Assembly (NCBI GenBank): GCA_964017185.1
Contig: OZ024872.1
Span: 59,637,817 to 59,701,816, forward strand
Length of the DNA stretch: 64,000 nt
DNA from: Rugalucina vietnamica
Taxonomy: Eukaryota > Mollusca > Bivalvia > Lucinida > Lucinidae
Reading direction: 5' to 3'
Shown in pieces: positions 34,341 to 45,533 of this stretch (positions within the stretch are counted from its first letter, which is position 1; every line of letters starts with the position of its first letter). Made by a program: the position numbers and the translations under genes. The notes below the pieces were generated by a model. That model was not told the DNA's origin. It did not search any database and saw only the letters and a list, made by a program, of their open reading frames with translations.

Positions 34341-36221
34341 GGGATATATATGTATATAATGTGTAATGTGTATTTGTTCTTCACTGAAAAGGCAGTTTTG
34401 TAATTATTGTTGAAAGTCGTTCAGTCAATTAAACTGCTAAAACGCGACACCAGAGATGGTGATTTCAAACGCCATACGCATCACTATGTAAGCATCAAAA
34501 TGGACAGGTCTGACGAAATTCGCTCAAAAACGCCCAATATTTGACCCGAACGTTCTGTTCAAGGTCGATTTTGGTTACACACCCTAACATAATTATGCAA
34601 AGCGTCAAAAACGCCTGGTTCAAAACGTCACATCACCGACGTCATTTCAGCGCTTCCAGCAGGAATACTGCGTCCAAACTTCTAAAATCTATGGGCAGCT
34701 GTCAACCTGAACGATGTGGAACAATTACCCAGCTTAGCTCCGGGTGTCTTTGATTTTAGGCTAGCGGTTGACTTGGATACGAGTTGACTCGGGTACGAGT
34801 TTACCAGTTACCGACGTTATTCAGAAAAAGTTTGTACTCAGGCACAAAATGGAGTAATGAACACGTTTTACAGACAGAAAGTATTGTCAATGAAAAAAAA
34901 AAGAGAGAGAAAACATGAAAATCTTGATATTCATACGTCGATTGAAATTCTGTTTTAACGTCCAAGGAGCTGCCCCGTGAGAAAACAAACATGGTTTCAG
35001 ACCATATCCAACAGAAAACGGGCTGTTCAAACAGAGATGACAGATAGCTAAAGGCTTGAAATTTATATGGTATTTTTAAAAGAATTAGAGGGTCTGTATT
35101 ATCTGTGTAGCGAAGTACAGCGAAGTACTATCTTCTGTTCGCATATGCAGAATGTTGGTTTTCTGATGCGGTGGCTCAAGTATTGCACAAATGACGCTTT
35201 AAAAGCTCTGTGAAATTCTTAACAAGTAGTGAAATGTATCCACATATTTTTAAACACGTAAATGGAGGTGTTCGCAAAACTGACAATTTGGAGGATCCCA
35301 ATTTGGATGCTGACTCTGTGATTTCCTTTTGTACGGCCGTGTTTGCTGCGTTGTACGTGGAACATTAATGACCACATGATACTGTGAACATGTCGATCGG
35401 AAACCCTGAATGAATTTTGAATATTTGACAATTTTGTAGGCTGTGCGTTTACGTTGAATGCCAGAAAATATAGGCCTGCTATCCAAATACATACACTTTC
35501 AAAGTACTATCTTGGACCCGATAAAGTTATGGTATTTTGGGGTTCGAGGTATTCTCAAAATCCTTCTGGAAAATATGAAAAGACTTAAACCTTGGATGTG
35601 ATTTTAAAACCAGATACTTGAATAGTATACGAGTGTATATTGAAACCCCATCCCACAGATGAAAAGAATACAATACCATCCCAGCTTTGTTTTCGAGATT
35701 TTCAAAATTACCAATTTTAGGGCAAAAATGCGTACGAAATTTTTATAATTCGAAGCACTCTTAAAATTTACTGTAATGCTGTCTTTGAGACACGCGCTCG
35801 TAACGCTGTCGTTTAGTGCTAGCGCCTAACATCTGGCCCCGTGGTTATATTTATTCTATTACATGCTTAACTCAACTGAGACAAAATCTTTCGTTGATTT
35901 CTGCTATTTGAATATTTAAGAACAGTTCAGTCACGGCATAAAAAAGTTTTATAACCTCGGTGCCTCGTCTTGCGAGCGATGTACATCCAGTTCGAGGGTC
36001 ATTCCAGAATTAACGACAAAATCTAAATAAAACTAAAGCTTTACCACCTTTGCATTTCTAATGAACCAACAAACAAACTTTAATATGCTACTCAGTGATT
36101 CTTTCAAATGCGTGTCACAATGTCAGGTCTGGTTGCTAGGCAACTAAAGAATGCAAGACGGTAAATGACTGGCCGCAACCCATTGTTGTTGATAAAGTTG
36201 CTACTTGCCTGAGTTGGGGAC
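34341..36221. other. Unannotated DNA
   Basis: About 1.9 kb with no recognised gene or repeat. It has more CG dinucleotides (34440-34700) than the surrounding arrays. TACGAGTTGACTCGGGTACG at 34780 is a small direct repeat. Confidence 0.4.
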
Positions 36222-36795
36222 CAGGGGTTGGTAACTCGAAGCCATCTTAAGCCTTAAGATCATCTTACGACCAACTTAAGCATCTCTTAAGGATTATGGT
36301 GACTAACTGGAAGCGATCTTAAGTTACGGTGACAACTTAACAGTATCGTAACTTTAAGGTCAACTCAAGTCCACCTTAGCGTCATCTTATCTTACAAGGT
36401 GACACCTTTGATTTAAATAAAGTTATCATTTTCGCCCTTTTTGATCAAATTTATTGTTATTTTTATGTTGCTGATGCAGCATGTTATGATGCTGTGTATC
36501 GCCGTGGTGCAATCCAATTTAATAAGTAATATGGAAATAATAATATGGTTTACGAAGCTACGTGTATGTACCATATTTTGCATATGGTGTTGCACTACTG
36601 TTGTTACTATAACAGCAACTAGTACTATGGGACCATCACCACTTTACTACTACTACTGCCACTGCTGTATCTGGCGCTGTCCGACTGCGTGCTACTCATT
36701 GTTAAGTTGAGTCGACCCTGAAAATGTTTCAAGAGCGACTTAGATGTCAAAAGAACTTCCTTCTCAAACATTTAAATTATGTAAATGAATTATCT

Positions 36796-36800
36796 TAAAA

Positions 36801-36847
<47 letters not shown>
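36796..36847. repeat. (AAAT)n microsatellite
   Basis: About twelve uninterrupted tetranucleotide units. Confidence 0.95.
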
Positions 36848-37010
36848 GAATCTAATATCGGAAGTTCGGCAGTGCCGGCGTATTTGCATTCGCGCACGCA
36901 ACTCGGTTTAAATTGTTCTTTGGCATGTAACTGTCAGCTGTGCTCAAAGCAAAGACTAATCAGGCTGCACAAATCCTAATACTGGACTAAACTATATATT
37001 ATTCGTTCTG

Positions 37011-37237
37011 AAGGTCTCGTCACACATAAGCAAAAATCTCTCGACGTAGACTTGCGTTTAATTGCGACATATAGTTTTTAGTTTGATTCATTGCTTTACG
37101 TCCCAGTAAACAGCTTTGGTCATGTCGATACGTTGACTGTTGAAAGGGACGTAAAGCAGTAAATATAACACGCAATTAAACGCAAGTATACTCAAGTCTG
37201 CGTCGAGAGATTTTCGCTTATGTGTGACGAGGCCTTT
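37011..37237. mobile_element. Foldback-type hairpin element of about 227 bp
   Basis: The outer arms begin AAGGTCTCGTCACACATAAG and mirror CTTATGTGTGACGAGGCCTT. Pairing continues through ATCTCTCGACG, GCGTTTAATTGCG and GCTTTACGTCCC, leaving a loop of about 40 nt. Arms are about 90 nt with small indels. It lies inside the TIR element at 36222-37615. Confidence 0.8.
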
Positions 37238-37615
37238 AGTAAAATTCAGAGGGAGAGAAACTACTGATGAATGAATCGGGCAGTCTGATCGGCGTTGTTA
37301 TCGGTTTCTGCTTGGATAATGAGAAGCTCAAAGAACAAATGCTGTCCTAATTCATTTAGTTTTCTTTTGCCCTGGCCAAAAAACAACGGTCCATATGCCA
37401 ATACAAAACGGGACAGTCATTTCAGGTTTTGCACGTGAATTCTTAATAAACAGTTCAACTTAAGCGCTAAGGTGATCTTAACGTTAAGAGGACGATGCAT
37501 AAGCTATGAGTTATTGGAATAGCGAGGTCTTAAATTTTAAGGTTGTCGTCTTAAGATCATCGTAGGTATGTCGTAAGTAGGGGAACTTACGATGCCTTCG
37601 AGTTACTAACCCCAG

Positions 37616-38272
37616 TATCTTAAAACTGGTAACAGATCTGTTGAAGATACAATACATGTCACATTCCATACCTTCATAAAATAGAAGCTAGTCTATCGCC
37701 AACCGATGTTGACCATTGCCTAACCTATCATTTCTAGATTGGCTCAATTGGCTCATTCAATGGTAAACCCAACGTCATATCAAAGCGTGTTTTCTTTTCT
37801 GTTTATAGAAATGGAAGTTTTCCGACAGTGAATTTTGGTTGGTTACTTGTGTTGTCTTATGACTACACAGTGTAACACATGTAACAGGTTATAAAACATT
37901 GGCCTCGTCTATTTTGCCTCTTATTTTTCGCGGAAGTCACGGACGCCATAATGGTTTCTGATGGCCAGATTTTCGGTTTAATTTTGCATACAGCTGCTAT
38001 GAAAATAAGCTACCAAAATGAAGACGAAAATGATACAGAATGCTGTTTTCTAAGTCTTTCTAGTTAGAAATCATACGAAAAAACGAGCTAACACGGGTAA
38101 CTGTCGTGCCTTATTTCTGACGATTCGACCTGCGCAACGCACGTTCAAAATGGCGCGATGTAACTGTACATCTGACTTTAATGAAATGACGTTCTTCGAC
38201 CTCAGATCTTGAGCCTCAGATCAATCCGTTATGTACAAATGACATGGCACATTTGAAACTTTAGTACATATA
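37616..38272. other. Unannotated DNA
   Basis: About 650 bp; no gene or known repeat seen. Confidence 0.4.
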
Positions 38273-38324
38273 TTGGTAATAAGGAAACACCAACATCACC
38301 ACCACCACCAACAAAAAACATTAA

Positions 38325-38600
38325 CTCGATACTCGCTTTTCTTATCTCGATACTCGCTTTTTTCAACTCGAAACTCGCTTTTGTTAACTCGATACTCGCT
38401 TTTTTCAACTCGAAACTCGCTTTTCTTAACTCGAAACTCGCTTTTTAATTTCTTAACTCGATACTCGCTTTTCATAACTAGAAACTCGCTTTTCATAACT
38501 AGAAACTCGCTTTTCTTAACTCGATACTCGCTTTTCTTAACTAGAAACTCGCTTTTTTAACAAGAAACTCGCTTTTTTCAACTAGAAACTCGAAACTTAC
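38325..38600 (+). repeat. CTCGATACTCGC minisatellite, right array
   Basis: About 13 units, in opposite orientation to the array at 30488, preceded at 38285 by the CACCACCACCAACAAAAAAC microsatellite that mirrors the one next to the left array. Units alternate between GATACTCG and GAAACTCG. Confidence 0.9.
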
Positions 38601-38612
38601 CAAAAGTGAAAC

Positions 38613-38782
38613 TCTTCTCAGAAACCATGAGTCCATTGTGTTCAATAATCCTCTTTATAATTCCTGCCACTTGTGCTCCTATGGTCCATACAGGCCATGC
38701 ACCAGGGCAGGGGTCATTAACTCCCCTACAAGTAAAGCTGTCCAGATCAGGTGAGCGTTTACAGGACCATTGGTCCTCTGGT
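38613..38782 (+). mobile_element. HL-A core 4 host unit and tail, right of the 8.1-kb insertion
   Basis: Resumes with TCTTCTCAGAA then ACCATGAGTCC, and ends with CAGGTGAGCG, AGGACCATTGGTCCT and CTGGT at 38782. It shows that core 4 is joined to the standard HL-A tail. Confidence 0.75.
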
Positions 38783-38959
38783 TTTAGGACAAAAGAACAG
38801 TGGATGGTATTTGTAGACTAACAAGGCTTCAGAGGGATACATTTGTAGACATACCTTGTGTGCTAGCTTTGATAGGAATGTACATCAGATTGGGAGATGC
38901 TGAAAATGCATTGCTTAATATTAAACAGATGTAAGTATAAACTGTTTTACTCTTCTTTT
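38783..38959. other. Spacer
   Basis: Unassigned; no gene seen. Confidence 0.5.
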
Positions 38960-39825
38960 TAGCTCACCTGAGCCGAAGGCTCACCAGGTGAGCTTATAGT
39001 ATACCCATGCTCCGTCGTCGTCGTCCGTCGTCGTCCACAATTTCAAAGATCTTCTCTGAAACCACTAGGCCAATCAAAGCCAAACTTCATTGTGGAGCAT
39101 CCTTAGGAAGGAGGAACAAAAGTTTATATAAATGGTCCAAGTCACATGACCAAGATGGCCGCCATGTCTATATATGTTAAAAACCATAAAAAAAATCTTC
39201 TCTGAACTGGTGGACCAATTTCAACGAAACTTATTATGTAGCATCGGGGACTCTGGCCCATCATAGTTTATATAAATTATGACCTATTTTATGGCAAGGT
39301 CCATTTTGGTTACATAGGCTTTTCAATGGAAAAAAAGTGAAAACATTGAATTTTTCAGGATGTTTTGTAGCCTGTGACATAAAAGTTGGTAGATACAGAC
39401 AACATGTTGAGCTAATGAAGTGTTGTGAGTATTAAAGGTCGAGGTCGTTTCTTGACCTTGGCCAAAGGTCATTTACAAATTAAATGTAAAACCTAATTTT
39501 CTCAGTAACCACTTGACCAATCAAAGCCAAATTTTATTAGCTTTCCTGAGCCGAAGGCTCACAAGGTGAGCTTGTAGTATACCAATCAGTCTGTCCGTTG
39601 TCTGTCTGTCGTCCACAATTTCAAAGATCTTCTTTTCTGAAACCGCTTGGCCAGTCAAAGTGAAATTTTATCCGGAGCCTCCAATGGGTTGGGGGAACGA
39701 AAGTTTGATCGCGAAATCTGGGCCACATGACCAAGATTGCCTCCACACCCATATATGGTAAAAACCACTCAAAACCACTTCTCCAGAGCCGGCAGGTTGA
39801 TTTTCACGAAACTTGGTACACCTGG

Positions 39826-40008
39826 ACCGCTTTATAACACGGTTCATGACAGCATGGTTTTGGATATAACACTGATCAGTGTTGGACTCCAAATGGTCAT
39901 TTTAGACTAATTTTGCTATATATCTATACATTTTACTCTAGTTATAACAGGGATTGGATAGCTAACACGGAAATAGACTTGGACCCCAACAATATTGTTA
40001 TAAAGAGT
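39826..40008. mobile_element. Short TIR element (MITE), copy 2
   Basis: Shares ends and interior with 10610-10790. It is inserted in an HL-A core 3 unit after ACTTGGTA. It has a TGATCAGTGTTGGACTCC variant where copy 1 has a shorter segment. Confidence 0.65.
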
Positions 40009-40196
40009 TCATATTTTGTTTTTTTTTCTTTCTGACTCGGATAACACTTTCAAAGTACATTTACCTGCAGCTAAAGTTATAGTTTAGTAGTTTACATCAT
40101 AATTTGTTGTTACTCAGAGCTAGATGATAGAGAACATCCTCTTCCATAGTCTTGATATGATGATTCTTAAGGCTCACTGGGCCATCCCTAAAACAT

Positions 40197-40345
40197 CAGA
40201 AAGTTACAACCATTTTATACAAACTTTCATTTCCTCTTCCTAAAGATGCTTCCCATAAAGTTTGGCTTTGATTGGCCAAGCCGTTTCAGAGAAGATGCTT
40301 TAATATTGTGGTCGTATACATGATTTAGCCCCAGGACAGGGGCAG
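40197..40345 (-). repeat. Inverted HL-A core 1 fragment
   Basis: The reverse complement contains TCTCTGAAACGGCTTGGCCA and AAAGCCAAACTTTATGG. It is the only clear minus-strand HL-A piece in the window, in a strongly plus-biased set. Confidence 0.7.
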
Positions 40346-41269
40346 ACAATGGGACTCCATCCCATAAAAGTTTGATCAAATGATGACCCTAGGATGACCT
40401 TGACCTATTTTATGGAAAGGTCAATTTTGGAAACATAGGCTTTTACATGGGAAAAAAGTGAAAACTATGGATTTTTTTGAAAACTATTGCAGCCTGAGAC
40501 CTGAAAAGTGGTAGATGCAAACAACTAATGGAGTAGATGAAGGTATGTGATTATTTTAAGTCAAGGTCATCTCTTGACCTTGGCTGGTCTGTCGTCCATA
40601 CACACTTTTCAAAGACTCTGAAGAGAACTATTTCTGTACTTTGCAGACATGGGGAAAACTTTTAAAATGTCATTTAAAGTGAAAGTCTTGCAGGAAATGG
40701 GCAGTAGGACTGAATATTAATGATTCTGAAAAAAATGGACCCCAGGGGGCTCATATGCCCCCACCCCGGGGCAATATACATGTATATTACCATAATATTC
40801 AAACATCATCTCCTCTGAAATCGCGGGGCCAATCAAAGCCAAATTTTATGTGAAGCATCAATAGCAAGGTTAATCAATGTGTATATAAATAATCTAGGTC
40901 ACATGACCAAGACGGCCGCCATGCCCATATATGGTAAAAACCCTTCAAATATCTTCTTCTCTGAGACCAATAGATTGATTTCAATGAAACTTGGCATGAA
41001 GCAGCCATGGCTAAAGTACTACAATGTACCCTGTGATGACCTTGACCAAGTTTATGGCAGGGTCAACATGGATTGCCCATGCATTTGAATGGGAAAAACT
41101 GTTAAAATGTCATTTAAAGGGAAAAGCCAGCAAGAAATTGGCAGATGGACAGAATATTGATTATTCTGAAAGCCCCTGCACTGGGGTTAAATACCATAAT
41201 ATTCAAACTTGTTTATTGGTATATGCAGCAGACTCAGGTGAGCGTTTACAGGACCATTGGTCCTCTGGT

Positions 41270-41466
41270 AATTATTTACAGATTTGTTCCAGATACTTTG
41301 CAGATGTGCATGAAGAATTTTTATGCCGAAAAGTTTTTTTTTGACAAATTTACAGCTTTTAACTTAGCCAATTTTCGACAATTTCTCACAATAAATGATG
41401 ATCAATAGTACATACTTTGTGAAATCAACTTCTCCTAGTGCTTTCAGTATGCATGTACTGTATTTT
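41270..41466 (+). repeat. HL-C-type core unit, isolated
   Basis: One unit with TTTGCAGATGTGCATGAAGA, TTTTGACAAATTTACAGC and CTTTCAGTAT blocks, as in 46080-46850, caught between two HL-A copies. Confidence 0.65.
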
Positions 41467-42945
41467 TAGCTCACCTGAGCCGAAGGCTCACAAGGTGAGC
41501 TTATAGTATGGTAGTCGAGCCGGCATCCGTGGGTGCATCCATCAGTTCGCACTTTCAATCTTGAATATCTGTAAGACAACAAGGCCAATCGCAATCAAAT
41601 TTTATCTGAAGCATCATTGAGGAGAGGGAAAGGTTGCATTAGGTTTTTGGGCCAGGTCGGATCAGAACTTTGGTTTCCATGGCAACAGATAGCTCCCATT
41701 GAGTTATAATGGGGAAAATGTTGTGGCCACTCTAGCAACTTCATTTTTGATTGGATCTTCTTTATTCTTGCAGGTAACAAGGACAATCATAACATCTCGA
41801 ATGAGTTCGAATTTCGACCAGGTTCGACCTCAGATTGCGGAGTTAGCTGCCCTTGAGCGTCTAGAAAAATCCCCATAGACTTATAATGGTAAAATGTTGT
41901 GGCCACTCTAGCACTTTTATTATACCTGCCGCAAAACGAAGTTTTAGGGGGATATACTGTTTGCAGCCTGTCCGTCATTCCATCAACATTTTTACATCTT
42001 TGCTGAATAACTTGAGTAGCTTTTGTCTGATTTGTTTCAAATTTTCACCACACTTGCACCATCAGACAATACATGTGTGATATGAATGTAGGGGCCAAAG
42101 GGTGAGTATTGCAAGAGTTATGGGACTTTTTAGCTCACCTGAGCCGTAAGGCTCACAAGGTGAGCTTATAGGATGGCCATGATCCGGCGTCCGTCCGTCC
42201 GTCGTCCGTCCGTCTGTCCACAATTTCAAAGATCTTCTCTGAAACCGCTTGGCCAACCAAAGTCAAATTTTATATGAAGCATCTATAGGAAGGGGGAACC
42301 AATGTGTATATAAGAAATCCAGGTCACATGACCAAGATGGCCGCAATGCCCATATATGGTAAAAACCCTTCAAAAATATTCTTCTCCAGAACCAGTGGAC
42401 TGATTTCAACGAAACTTGGCATGAAGCATTGATGGCTCAAGCACCACAATGTGTATATAAATCATAACCCTTTGATGACCTTGACCTATTTTACGGCAAG
42501 GTCAACATAGGTCACCAATGCATTTGAATGGGGAAAACTTTTAAAATGTCATTTAAAGTGAAAGTGTTGCAGGAAATGGGCAGTAGGACTGAATATTAAT
42601 GATTCTGAAAAAAATTGGACCCCAGGGGCTCATATGCCCCCACCCCGGGGCAATATACATGTATATTACCATAATATTCAAATGCCATCTCCTCTGAAAC
42701 CGATTGGCCAATCAAAGCCAAATTTTATGTGAAGCATCAATAGGAAGGGGTAATCAATGTATATATAAATAATCCTGGTCACATGACCAAGATGGCCGCA
42801 ATACCCATATATGGTAAAAACCCTTCAAAAATCTTCTTCTCCAGAACCGGTGGATCGATTTCAAAGAAACTTGGCATGAAGCATCGATGGCTCAAGTACT
42901 ACAATATGTATATAAATCATGACCCTGTGATGACCTTGACCTTTT

Positions 42946-44429
42946 TAGCTCACCTGAGCCGTTAGGCTCACAAGGTGAGCTTATAGGATGGCCATGATCC
43001 GGCGTCCGTCCGTCGTCCGTCGTCGTCCACCATTTTCAAAGATCTTCTTCTCTGAAACCGCTTGGCCAATCAAAGCCAAATTTTATATGAAGCATCTATA
43101 GGAAGGGGGAACCAATGTGTTTATAAATAATCCATGTCACATGACCAAGATGGCTGCCATGCCCATATATGGTAAAACCCTTCAAAATTCTTCTTCTCCA
43201 GAACCACTGGACCGATTTCAACGAAACTTGGCATGAAGCATCGGGGACTAGAGTACTACAATGTGTTGATAAATTATGACCTTTGGATGACCTTGACCTA
43301 TTTTACAGCAAGGTCAACATAGGTCGCCCATGCATTTGAATGGGGAAAATTGTTAAAATGTCATTTGAAAGGCAAATCTTGCAGAAAATGGGAAAATGGA
43401 CTGAAGGTAGGTAATTCTGAAAAAAAATTTGACCCCAGGGGTTGGTCTGCCCCCACCCCGGGGCAATATACATGTATATTACAAAAATATTCAAAGATCT
43501 TCTTCTCTGAAACCACTTGGCCAATCAAAGCCCAATTTTATAGGAAGCATCTATGGGAAGGGGAAATCAATGTGTTTATGAATAATCCAGGTCACATGAC
43601 CAAGATGGCCGCTATGCCCATATATGATAAAAACCCTTTAAAATTCTTCTTCTCCTGAACCAATGGGCTGATTTCAACAAAACTTGGCATGAAGCATTGG
43701 GGACTGAAGCACTACAATGTGTTTATAAATTATGACCTTTGGATGACCTTGACCTATTTTACAGCAAGGTCAACATAGGTCGCCAATGCATTTAAATGGG
43801 GAAAAACTTTTAAAATGTCATTTAAAGTGAAAGTCTTGCAGGAAATGGGAAGTAGGACTGAATATTAATGATTCTGAAAAAAAATTGGACCCCAGGGGCT
43901 CATTTGCCCCAGCCCAGGGGCATTATACATGTATATTACCATAATATTCAAACATCTCATCTGAAACGCTTGGCCAATCAAAGCCAAATTTCATGTGAAG
44001 CATCTATAGAATGGGGGAATCAATGTGTATATAAATAATCAAGGTCACATGACCAAGATGGCTGCCATGCCCATATATGGTATAAACCCTTCAAAAATCT
44101 TCTTCTCGGGAACCGGTGGACCGATTTCGAAGAAACTTGGCATGAAGCATCGATGACTCAAGTACTACAGTGTGTGTATAAATCATGACCCTGTGATGAG
44201 CTTGACCTATTCTAAGGCAAGGTCAACATGGGTTGCCTATGTATTTGAATGGGTAAACTGTTAAAATGTCATTTGAATGGAAAAACTTGTATGGACAGTA
44301 TATTGATTATTCTGAAAAAAAAAAATGGCCCAAGGGCTTCATCTGCCCCTATACTGTGACTATTTTCTATAACATTTGTATATACAGCTGATCTCAGGTG
44401 AGCGTTTACAGGACCATTGGTCCTCTGGT
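42946..44429 (+). mobile_element. HL-A copy 13, innermost, complete
   Basis: Head at 42947, about three core 2 units, tail ending CTGGT at 44429, after which the host unit resumes with TTACGGCAAGGTC. The host junction is the T run of the conserved GACCTATTTTACGGC motif, so the element inserted into its own family at the same T-rich type of site. Confidence 0.85.
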
Positions 44430-45046
44430 TTACGGCAAGGTCAACATAGGTTGCTAATGCATTTGAATAGGGAAAACTTTTAAAATGTCATTTAAAGTGA
44501 AAGTCTTGCAGGAAATGGGCAGTAGGACTGAATATTAATGATTCTGAAAAAAATGGACCCCAGGGGCTCATCTGCCCCCACCCCGGGGCAATATACTTGT
44601 ATATTACCATAATATTCAAACATCTTCTCCTCTGAAACCGCTTGGCGAATCAAAGCCAAATTTTATGTGAAGCATCTATGGAATTGGGGAATTAATGTGT
44701 ATATAAATTATTTAGTTCACATGACCAAGATAGCTGCCATGCCCATATAAGGTAAAAACCCTTCAAAAATCTTCTTCTCCGAATCTGGTGGACTGATTTC
44801 AAAGAAACTTGGCATGAAGCACCAATGGCTGAAGTTCTACAATGTGTGTATAAATTATGACCCTGTGGTGACCTTGACCTATTTTAGGACAAGGTCAACT
44901 TAGGTCGCCAATGCATTGGAATGGGGAAAACTTTTAAAAAGTCATTTGAGGTGAAAATCTTGCAGGAAATGGGTAGTAGGACTAAATATTAATGATTCTG
45001 AAAAAATGGACCTAAGGGCTCATAATGCCCACACCCCGGGGCAATA

Positions 45047-45533
45047 TTATACAATTATTGACTATTGAGTCATTGAATATGATGTGATATCCAACAGAGA
45101 CTACCAATATTGACCGAGGCGAAGCCGAGGTCAATATTGGTAGTCTCTGTTGGATATCACATCATATTCAATGACTCAATAGTCAACAATTGTTTTATTA
45201 TATAACACTCTTTTAAAAATAATTTTAAAATAACTATTTTTATCTCTAAATGAATTAGTGTATACATAGTTTACATATTGTCCCAGCATGACTGAAAAAT
45301 GTTCATTGGGACATTAAGTCTAAATTCAAATAAACTAAACAGTAATAAACATCATTTGTGCATCATCTGCATTAATGCTTGACAGTAATCGATGTACATT
45401 TCCAATGACAGAGCGAGTTCTAAATTTAGTAACATATATTCAATGGGAAAAACCCCAGGTCATAGAATATGACAAAATATGCAATGGGCTGAAAGCATTG
45501 TCTGAAATACTGTCTATTTATAGTTATATAATA
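45047..45533. mobile_element. Element carrying a perfect 58-bp-arm palindrome
   Basis: Arms 45058-45115 and 45129-45186 are exact reverse complements around a 13-nt spacer (GAGGCGAAGCCGA), which itself pairs partly. The rest (to 45533) is AT-rich. The insertion splits the AATATACATGTATATT motif of an HL-A unit. Ends look like TTATAYAAYTAT in inverted orientation, but the boundary is uncertain. No ORF of note. Confidence 0.75.

Larger units (their letters stand above)
36222..37615. mobile_element. TIR element of 1.39 kb, hAT-like ends, non-autonomous
   Basis: Left end CAGGGGTTGGTAACTCGAAG; right end in reverse CTGGGGTTAGTAACTCGAAG. About 22 of the first 25 bases match. Both subterminal regions are crowded with CTTAAG and similar motifs. 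The CAGGGGT start is common in hAT ends, but I find no matching 8-bp flanks, so the superfamily is uncertain. It contains a microsatellite (36796) and a nested foldback (37011). Confidence 0.6.
30471..38612. mobile_element. 8.1-kb composite insertion with inverted minisatellite ends
   Basis: It splits one core 4 unit and is flanked by the same 11 bp, TCTTCTCAGAA, at 30460-30470 and 38613-38623. Its outer parts are arrays of an AACTCGATACTCGCTTTT-type unit in opposite orientation (30488-30850 and 38325-38600). On the inner side both are bordered by a matching AACATTTTTTGTTG/CACCACCA microsatellite. This resembles foldback transposons (FB-like, Mutator-type 8-11-bp duplications). The interior holds a SINE, two Penelope-tail copies, an HL-A relic and a TIR element. 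No transposase was seen. Alternatively, two independent minisatellite insertions happen to flank the region. Confidence 0.5.
38960..41269 (+). mobile_element. HL-A copies 10a/10b, rearranged mosaic
   Basis: Heads at 38961 and 39539, one tail at 41269. Segments in order: core 3/1 mix, second head, a core 3 unit broken by the MITE at 39826, an inverted core 1 fragment at 40197-40345, a core 3 piece (40365-40615), then core 2 units and the tail. At least three rearrangements are needed to explain this order. Confidence 0.7.

Noticed and set aside
36441..36710. 89-codon hydrophobic frame
   Set aside because: Lies within the TIR element, spans low-complexity sequence (YYYYCHCC) and has no family match I know.
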